Assembly (NCBI GenBank): GCA_900472625.1 | Contig: UCIT01000014.1 | Span: 1-59,051, forward strand | Origin: Hyphomicrobiales bacterium | GTDB lineage: Bacteria; Pseudomonadota; Alphaproteobacteria; Rhizobiales; Rhizobiaceae | Direction of reading: 5' to 3' | Length of the DNA stretch: 59,051 bases | Part shown: piece by piece, positions 53,802-59,051 of the stretch | Position numbering within the stretch: the first letter of the stretch is position 1 | Layout of the letters: each line of letters starts with the position of its first letter | Translations under genes and position numbers: made by a program | Notes under the pieces: generated by a model | What the model saw: the letters and a program-made list of their open reading frames with translations, nothing else | Databases searched by the model: none | Told to the model about the DNA's origin: nothing

Positions 53802-55736
53802 TTAGGAAGCGAGCCCGCGTGTCTTCAACCACGCCTCGGTCAGCTCCCGGAAGCGTCCGGCCATATCCGATATCGCTCCCTCGTCATCGATCGCACCGGA
53901 AAGCCACGCGCGAGCGGCATCGGCAAAGATCGTCCGCCCGACGGCAAAGCCCTTGACCGACGGCGCCGCTAGCGTCGCCTCGAAACCTTTCAGCAGCTCG
54001 TCCGCCGGCGCCTCCAGCCCGAGCAGCACGATACCACGGCACCATGGATCATTTTTGGCGATGACGGCATCGATCTTCTTCCAGGCAGCGCTGGATGCCT
54101 GCGGCTCGAGCTTCCACCAGTCCGGCTTGATGCCGAGCGCGTAAAGCTCTTCCATTGCCGTCGAGATCGTATCATCCGTCAGCGGCCCGTTCTTGCTGGC
54201 GATGATTTCCACCAGCAGCTCACGGCCAACCTTACGCGCTGCCTCGAACAGCGTCCGCAGCTTCTCCTGCTGCTCCGTTTTAAGATCGGCCGGGTCGTCG
54301 GGATGATAGAAGCAGAGGCACTTGATGCAATGGTCAAGCGGCCATTCGACCAATTGCGAGCCGATATCCTGGCTGAATTCGAAGCGCAGCGGCTTCGATC
54401 CCGGCAGCTCTACCGGCCGGCCGATCCACGCGAAATTCTTGGTCGCCGCGTCGAAGAAAGCATCGCGGCCGAAGCGCTCGTCGATCAGCATGCCGTAGCC
54501 GCTGCGGCCATCGGCAACGCGCGCCGCAGCCTCGACCGCTAGCCGCTTGAATTCGACGATCTTCTTGTAATCGACGCCGAGTTCGTCACAGACGCTGGTC
54601 AGTTGCGAGCGGTGATCGATCGCAAGCGCCATCAGGAGCGGAATGTCGCCCTTGCGGTTCGAGGCCCAATGGATGTGGTTGATCGCCTCGTCCTTGCGCA
54701 GCGCCCGATGCTTGCTGCCGTTCTTCAGGAAGAAGTCGAGTTCCGCCCAAGTTGGATATTCCGGCGAGCAGAGCAGGCGGGAGACAGCAAAGGCGCCACA
54801 GGCATTCGCCCATGTCGCGCAGGTCTTAAGCGGCTCATCCTTCAGCCAACCCCGCAGAAAGCCGGACATGAAAGCATCGCCGGCGCCGAGCACGTTGAAC
54901 ACCTCGATCGGAAAACCCTCGCCGATGATGCCGGCTTCGAGATCGTCGGAAATCGGCCCGTCATAGACGATGCAGCCCATGGCGCCGCGCTTCAGCACGA
55001 TGGTTGCGGACGACAGCCGGCGGATCTCCTTCAAAGCGCCCAGCACGTCGTCGGCGCCGGATGCGATCAGGATCTCTTCTTCGGTGCCGATGATCAGGTC
55101 GCAATCCGGAAGCGTCTCCTTCATTTTGGAGGACACGCGATCCGACTTCACATAGCGCTCGAATCCCTCCGCATGGCCGGCCAGGCCCCACAGGTTCGGC
55201 CGATAGTCGATGTCGAAGATCACCTTGCGGCTATTGGACTTGGCGATACGGATCGCCTTGCGCTGCGCTGCTTCCGTGTTCGGCCTCGAAAAATGCGTTC
55301 CCGACACCAGCACCGCGCGCGACGACTTTATGTAGGCCTCGTCGATATCGCCTTCCTCCAGCGCCATGTCGGCGCAGTCGGAACGGTAGAAGATCATTGG
55401 CGAAACGCCTTCGGCCTCGACCGCGAGCAGCACCAGCGCGGTCAACCGATCCTTGTCGGTGACGATGCCGTCGGTCGCCACACCTTCACGCGCCGATTGT
55501 TCGCGGATGAAACGGCCCATCTGCTCGTTGCCGACGCGGGTGATCAGGCCTGACTTGAGGCCCAGGCGCGCCGTGCCGATGGCGATGTTGGCCGGGCAGC
55601 CGCCGACCGACTTGGCAAAGGATGCTATGTCCTCGAGCTTGGAGCCGATCTGCTGGCCGTAAAGATCGACCGACGAACGGCCGATGGTGATCACATCGAG
55701 CGATAGCTCCGGCCGCACCGGATTCGATTCTACCAT
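53802..55736 (-). CDS. iolC: Fused 5-dehydro-2-deoxygluconokinase / DUF2090 aldolase-like protein
   Basis: A 644-residue fusion. Residues about 15-325 are a PfkB/ribokinase-family kinase: VITIGRSSVDLYGQQIG, SVGGCPANIAIGTARLGLKS and the catalytic VFNVLGAGDAFMSGFLRGWL. Residues about 350-640 are the DUF2090 domain (IPLLMALAIDHRSQLTSVCD, GYGMLIDERFGRDAFF, VKGFAVGRTIF), thought to be the 2-deoxy-5-keto-gluconate 6-phosphate aldolase counterpart of IolJ. The protein would thus perform two consecutive steps, giving malonate semialdehyde and DHAP. The ATG at 55736 follows GGGAGGACATC. It is the first enzyme gene of the operon, preceded by candidate IolR sites. Confidence 0.93.
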   Translation of the reverse strand: MVESNPVRPELSLDVITIGRSSVDLYGQQIGSKLEDIASFAKSVGGCPANIAIGTARLGLKSGLITRVGNEQMGRFIREQSAREGVATDGIVTDKDRLTALVLLAVEAEGVSPMIFYRSDCADMALEEGDIDEAYIKSSRAVLVSGTHFSRPNTEAAQRKAIRIAKSNSRKVIFDIDYRPNLWGLAGHAEGFERYVKSDRVSSKMKETLPDCDLIIGTEEEILIASGADDVLGALKEIRRLSSATIVLKRGAMGCIVYDGPISDDLEAGIIGEGFPIEVFNVLGAGDAFMSGFLRGWLKDEPLKTCATWANACGAFAVSRLLCSPEYPTWAELDFFLKNGSKHRALRKDEAINHIHWASNRKGDIPLLMALAIDHRSQLTSVCDELGVDYKKIVEFKRLAVEAAARVADGRSGYGMLIDERFGRDAFFDAATKNFAWIGRPVELPGSKPLRFEFSQDIGSQLVEWPLDHCIKCLCFYHPDDPADLKTEQQEKLRTLFEAARKVGRELLVEIIASKNGPLTDDTISTAMEELYALGIKPDWWKLEPQASSAAWKKIDAVIAKNDPWCRGIVLLGLEAPADELLKGFEATLAAPSVKGFAVGRTIFADAARAWLSGAIDDEGAISDMAGRFRELTEAWLKTRGLAS

Positions 55737-55791
55737 GATGTCCTCCCGATCATTGTCTGCCGGCATGACCTGCCGGTGGATTTTCATCAAT

Positions 55792-55805
55792 GAAACATCG
55801 GTTCC
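55792..55805. promoter_or_regulatory. Candidate IolR operator upstream of iolC (GAAA-N6-TTCC)
   Basis: The 14-bp dyad GAAACATCGGTTCC lies 56 bases before the iolC start. Two more sites of the same form occur in this window, one 30 bases away and one before iolR, so repeated use by the local RpiR-type regulator is likely. Confidence 0.7.
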
Positions 55806-55821
55806 GTTTGAATGTCAATTC

Positions 55822-55835
55822 AGAATGTTTATTCC
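55822..55835. promoter_or_regulatory. Second candidate IolR operator (AGAA-N6-TTCC) overlapping the 3' end of iolR
   Basis: AGAATGTTTATTCC is exactly 30 bases (about three helical turns) from the first site, a spacing that suits binding of two dimers or a tetramer on one face of the DNA. Confidence 0.6.
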
Positions 55836-56701
55836 ATTTTCGCTTTTTTGGGTTTGGCCTGCGCCAGCTTGCGCCGCCGCTCGGCGATTGCCACCGGCAG
55901 CGCCATGGTCAGCGCCATCGACGCGGACAGCGAACGGAAGCCTGCGAAATCGGCCTCCGCAACCTCGAACCAGCAGGTGGCGCTGGCTGCCAGCGGCGAG
56001 AAAGCCGAATCGGTAATGACGACGACGGGCACCCCGCGCTCCGCCAGCATCTCCGCCTGGCCGAGGCTCTCCGCCGCGTAGGGCGAAAAACTCGCCGCGA
56101 TCGCTGCATCCTTCGCCGTGGCGAATTGCACGGTTTCGACATCCACCCCGTTCGGCGAGGCGACGATCTGGTGGCGGATGTTCAGCTTCGAGAAGGCGTA
56201 GCTCATATGAGCCGTCAGCGGGTAGGAGCGGCGCTTGGCGATCAGATAGATGGTGTCGGCTGCCGCCAGGATGTCGACCGCCCGCGTGAACGTCTCCGAT
56301 TGCACGGTGGCTGCCAGCCGGTTGATCGATTGTCCGGCCGCTGCGATGAAGCCGGAGAGAAGATTGGCGTCCTCGTCGTCGCCGGTGGTCTGCTCCAGCG
56401 TAACCAGCCGTTCCTCGTAAGTCAGCGTCCGGTCGCGCAGCCGCTCGCGAAAAATGCTCTGCAGGTCGGAAAAACCTTCGTAGCCGAGATGGTGCGCCAG
56501 CCGCACCAGCGTCGATGGCTGTACGTCTGAGGCCGTGGCGATGCTCGCCGTCGTGCCGAAGGCGATCTCGTCGGGATTGGCGAGCGCGAAGGCCGCGACC
56601 TGCGCCAGACGCTTCGGCATTGTTGCCTTGCGCTCGATGATGGTGCTGCGCAGGCTTTCGAAGTCGCGCGGCACGCGCACCGCCTTGGTGTCGTTGTCCA
56701 T
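55829..56701 (-). CDS. iolR: RpiR-family regulator of inositol catabolism, IolR-like
   Basis: A 290-residue repressor of the RpiR family from the ATG at 56701 (a GTG at 56713 would add four residues). The N-terminal HTH_6 domain (about 15-90) has FALANPDEIAFGTTASIATA and STLVRLAHHLGYEGFSDLQ, and the SIS sugar-phosphate domain (about 125-260) has TIYLIAKRRSYPLTAHMSYA and VVVITDSAFSPLA. RpiR regulators of inositol genes sense a pathway intermediate. It lies immediately upstream of iolC on the same strand; a candidate operator just before its own start suggests autorepression. Confidence 0.92.
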   Translation of the reverse strand: MDNDTKAVRVPRDFESLRSTIIERKATMPKRLAQVAAFALANPDEIAFGTTASIATASDVQPSTLVRLAHHLGYEGFSDLQSIFRERLRDRTLTYEERLVTLEQTTGDDEDANLLSGFIAAAGQSINRLAATVQSETFTRAVDILAAADTIYLIAKRRSYPLTAHMSYAFSKLNIRHQIVASPNGVDVETVQFATAKDAAIAASFSPYAAESLGQAEMLAERGVPVVVITDSAFSPLAASATCWFEVAEADFAGFRSLSASMALTMALPVAIAERRRKLAQAKPKKAKME

Positions 56702-56717
56702 AGGGTCATCCACAAAT

Positions 56718-56731
56718 GAAACGTATATTCC
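56718..56731. promoter_or_regulatory. Candidate IolR operator before iolR (GAAA-N6-TTCC)
   Basis: GAAACGTATATTCC lies 17 bases before the iolR ATG and matches the iolC-proximal site in both half-sites. Its position would block transcription or initiation of iolR itself. Confidence 0.68.
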
Positions 56732-57188
56732 AGATTTCAGACCATAGAGGATTTCGATCTGGCGGCATATTTGTTTTTCATTCAGCTAAACCATTGTAAT
56801 TATTGGGATTGTGTATTTTCTCATCGCTGTCGGTAAGCAAGCGGGTTCGCGAAAATGAATTAGTCATTCCGAAATCACTTCTTCTTTGAAGAGCTTTGTT
56901 CGCCGTCCCTGTATCCGTTCCATCGATAGGCGGCCATCCTGAGGATCGATCCCTCGCTTCAAAAACCTCTTACGTCGTCGTCTCACCTGTGTGATTTCCA
57001 GTGGCCCGTCGTCCATCACCATAGTCGAAGACGGTCTTGGGATAGAAAAGTCTGTTCGCGCCATGGCAAAGTCATGTCACCGGCGCTGCTGGATCGAAGT
57101 CGCCTGACGGCGGTCCGCTTCGGTTGACGGCGCAAGGGGCAGGGGATAGGCCTTTGCCCGACGCGAGCATGAATGCGGGAGTGAGATC
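56732..57188. other. Divergent intergenic region between iolR and the ferredoxin reductase-type gene
   Basis: A 457-bp region. The part next to iolR (56750-56830) is AT-rich and probably contains its promoter. A 66-codon minus-strand frame at 56864-57064 (start MARTDF, rich in Arg/Lys) has no clear ribosome site, so I do not call it a gene. I see no repeats or RNA I can name. Confidence 0.4.
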
Positions 57189-58412
57189 GTGACGGATAGA
57201 CTGGTGATTATCGGCGCGGGTCAGGCAGGCTTTGCGATGGCGGCCAAGCTGCGGGCTCTCAAGGATCTCAGGCCAATCACGATTCTGGGCGCCGAAGACG
57301 TGCTGCCCTATCAGCGCCCGCCGCTTACCAAGAAATACCTGCTTGGCGAGATGAGCTTCGACCGCCTGCTGTTTCGGCCGGAGCAGTGGTTCGTCGACAA
57401 CGATGTCGAGATTCGGCTGTCCACCTGGGTCGAGCAGATCAAGCGCGACAGCAAGCAGGTGGTGCTGCAGGATGGCTCGACCATCGACTACGGCACGCTG
57501 GCGCTGACGACTGGCTCCACGCCGCGCGGCCTGCCGGCGGCAATCGGCGGCGACCTCGAGGGTGTCTATGTCGCCCGCGACAAGCGCGATGCCGACCTCT
57601 TGGCAGCCGAGATGCGCCCCGGCCGCCGTGTCCTTATTATAGGCGGCGGATATATCGGCCTCGAAGCGGCGGCCGTTGCCCGTCATCTCGGCCTCGAAGT
57701 CACAGTCATCGAAATGGCCGATCGTATCCTCCAGCGCGTCGCCTCCAAGGAGACCGCGGACATCATACGGGTGATTCACGAGACGCATGATGTCAGGATT
57801 CGCGAGAAGACCGGCCTCAAGCATCTGATCGGCAAGGACGGCAAGCTCGTCGGTGCCGAACTGTCTGATGGTTCGACCATCGATATCGATTTCGCTATCG
57901 TCGGCATCGGCGTCACGCCGAACGACCAGCTCGCCAAGGAAGCAGGTCTGGATGTGGCGAACGGCATTGTCGTTGATGAATTCGCGAGAACCTCCGACCC
58001 GTCGATCTTCGCCGCTGGCGACTGCGCCGTTCTTCCGTGGCAGGGCGGCCGCATCCGTCTCGAATCGGTACAGAACGCCGTCGACCAGGCGGACGCGGCA
58101 GCAGCGGTGATCGCCGGGGGCAGCGCGCCTTATGAGCCCAAGCCGTGGTTCTGGTCGGATCAGTATGATGTGAAGCTGCAGATCGCCGGCTTCAATCTCG
58201 GCTATGACGAGACCGTCCTGCGCCCCGGTGCTCGCGAAGGCGCGCACTCGATCTGGTACTTCAAGGGCCGCCAGTTCATCGCCGTCGATGCTATCAATGA
58301 CGCCAAGGCCTATGTCAGTGGCAAGAAGATGCTAGAACTCGGCATAAATCCCGACAAGGCGATTCTCGCCGATGCGTCCGCCGACCTGAAGCAATTGCTG
58401 GCGCAGAGCTGA
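57189..58412 (+). CDS. FAD-dependent oxidoreductase, ferredoxin/rhodocoxin reductase type
   Basis: A 407-residue pyridine nucleotide-disulfide reductase-fold protein of the kind that passes electrons from NAD(P)H to a [2Fe-2S] ferredoxin for oxygenases. It has LVIIGAGQAGFAMAAKLR (FAD, residues 5-22), YQRPPLTKKYLLGE, the second GxGxxG motif VLIIGGGYIGLEAAAVARHL (about 147-166), IFAAGDCAVLPW (FAD) and the C-terminal reductase_C domain (WFWSDQYDVKLQIAGFN). The start is GTG with GGGAG nearby. No ferredoxin or P450 gene is adjacent, so its partner is unknown. Confidence 0.9.
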   Translation: MTDRLVIIGAGQAGFAMAAKLRALKDLRPITILGAEDVLPYQRPPLTKKYLLGEMSFDRLLFRPEQWFVDNDVEIRLSTWVEQIKRDSKQVVLQDGSTIDYGTLALTTGSTPRGLPAAIGGDLEGVYVARDKRDADLLAAEMRPGRRVLIIGGGYIGLEAAAVARHLGLEVTVIEMADRILQRVASKETADIIRVIHETHDVRIREKTGLKHLIGKDGKLVGAELSDGSTIDIDFAIVGIGVTPNDQLAKEAGLDVANGIVVDEFARTSDPSIFAAGDCAVLPWQGGRIRLESVQNAVDQADAAAAVIAGGSAPYEPKPWFWSDQYDVKLQIAGFNLGYDETVLRPGAREGAHSIWYFKGRQFIAVDAINDAKAYVSGKKMLELGINPDKAILADASADLKQLLAQS

Positions 58413-58487
58413 GCCGGCTTTTCTTCCGGGACAAAGCCGAAAAAGCGCTTGCGTCCCCCAGCGAATGACTCTATCAGGCTCTCGACC

Positions 58488-58577
58488 GGAGAGGTGGCCG
58501 AGTGGTCGAAGGCGCTCCCCTGCTAAGGGAGTATACCCGGAAGGGTATCGTGGGTTCGAATCCCATCTTCTCCGCCA
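58488..58577 (+). tRNA. tRNA-Ser (anticodon GCU)
   Basis: A 90-nt class II tRNA with encoded CCA. The acceptor arm GGAGAGG pairs with CTTCTCC (one G-T pair), the anticodon loop is CTGCTAA (anticodon GCT) between CTCCC and GGGAG, the long variable arm is TACCCGGAAGGGTA, and the T-arm has GGTTCGAATCC. The long variable arm and anticodon together identify serine, reading AGC/AGU. Such genes are frequent integration sites, but no integrase or duplicated end is visible here. Confidence 0.98.
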
Positions 58578-59051
58578 TTTTCCCCAAAGACGATTTTCTC
58601 GACAATTTGACGATCACCGCAGCGCGCTGCTACGCGGCATCGCGCCCGATCCAGCGCTCATTTCATCTTAATAGGAATCACCCGGAGAATCGTTTCGGTT
58701 CCATCAACCGATTCCTAGCCGTAGCGCTCCACCGAATTGTCATCCGGCTATCGTCCTGTTCGCTGCTATAGCCTGCCAATCGGCCGAATCTGGCGAAAAA
58801 CAGGTTCCAATGTGGCACATTTGCCAAGGGAGCGTGGGACGTCACTTCGCTTAAGTTCCGGCAAAACCAGCGTTTTCTTAACGAAGTATAAACAAACGAG
58901 ACGGCCGCGTGTCGCATTTGTGACCTTTCAGCAACAGCGCATACGGAAGGCTGTTGCAAACACCCCCAACCGGCAAGTTGGTGATTGCGTGACAGGCCGC
59001 GTCTTGTATTTTCAACTTCGGAAGCAGGGACGGTTGATCGTCCAACTTCTT
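58578..59051. other. Region after tRNA-Ser, no gene recognised
   Basis: The last 474 bases have only short open frames without ribosome sites. The sequence becomes AT-richer around 58870-58900, as expected for a promoter of a gene beyond the window. No duplicate of the tRNA 3' end is seen. Confidence 0.4.

Noticed and set aside
52696..53805. 369-codon plus-strand frame across iolD
   Set aside because: Shadow of iolD in the opposite strand; no ribosome site and no family.
56864..57064. 66-codon minus-strand frame between iolR and the reductase gene
   Set aside because: No ribosome site before either possible ATG and no family match; left as part of the intergenic region.
57072..58247. 391-codon minus-strand frame
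   Set aside because: Antisense to the ferredoxin reductase-type gene, which carries both dinucleotide-binding motifs.
58488..59051. tRNA-Ser as the edge of a genomic island
   Set aside because: No integrase, no repeated tRNA 3' end and no change in gene content is visible within the window.
1..59051. CRISPR arrays, rRNA genes, complete insertion sequences, prophage genes
   Set aside because: I saw no regularly spaced repeats, rRNA signatures, transposase motifs or phage structural genes.

Overview
The window is about 59 kb of high-GC chromosomal DNA from an alphaproteobacterium, almost certainly a member of the Rhizobiaceae (Rhizobium/Sinorhizobium/Agrobacterium group). The evidence is gene content and order: a cytochrome c maturation end (ccmH/cycL) followed by degP, a two-component pair, glnE and a convergent PleC-type kinase, and an iolR-iolC-iolD-iolE-iolB inositol cluster on one strand, both as I remember them from Sinorhizobium meliloti. 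Rhizobial palindromic repeats, a host-attachment-family protein and many short ATGA translational couplings fit the same group. No phage, plasmid transfer, CRISPR or secondary-metabolite locus is visible; most of the window is core genome with small accessory patches.

Layout. 1-14 kb: ccmH, degP, a CzcR/OmpR-type regulator with its kinase, glnE, pleC, pepN and a soluble chemoreceptor-like protein with its sensor domain at the C-terminus. 14-19.4 kb: a DMT/EamA permease, an unknown protein with two possible helix-turn-helix stretches, a 289-bp inverted-repeat element, a family-4-like uracil-DNA glycosylase that lacks two iron-sulfur cysteines, and a YegD-like Hsp70 relative. 19.5-28 kb: an RND pump operon, a short-chain dehydrogenase without the usual catalytic tyrosine, ETF-ubiquinone oxidoreductase, a frameshifted DoxX gene and an L,D-transpeptidase lipoprotein. 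28-41.8 kb: mgtE, an HxlR regulator divergent from an alcohol dehydrogenase, an MFS transporter, a lipid kinase, a divergent glutamine synthetase/aminotransferase pair (polyamine use), a polyprenyl-phosphate-sugar glycosyltransferase module (GT2, GT39, flippase-like protein) and AMP nucleosidase.

41.8-49.8 kb is the most patchy part: small secreted proteins, a one-repeat Sel1 protein, a duplicated 3' fragment of the hisC-like gene on the far side of a cytochrome c gene, two PilZ-fold proteins (one apparently degenerate), a DUF2177 membrane protein, a host-attachment-family protein, a glyoxalase-superfamily protein and a MATE pump. 49.8-56.7 kb is the myo-inositol catabolic operon with its RpiR-type repressor. 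Three matching 14-bp sites (RRAA-N6-TTCC) lie before iolC, at the iolR/iolC junction and before iolR, so the repressor probably controls both itself and the operon. IolC is a kinase-aldolase fusion, which supplies two consecutive steps and explains the absence of a separate iolJ; iolA and the inositol dehydrogenase are not in this window. The window closes with a ferredoxin-reductase-type flavoprotein and a tRNA-Ser(GCU).

I see no convincing wholly new system. The observations most worth checking are the iol operator set, the hisC-tail duplication flanking the cytochrome gene, the cysteine-depleted glycosylase, the inverted-architecture chemoreceptor and the palindromic elements.
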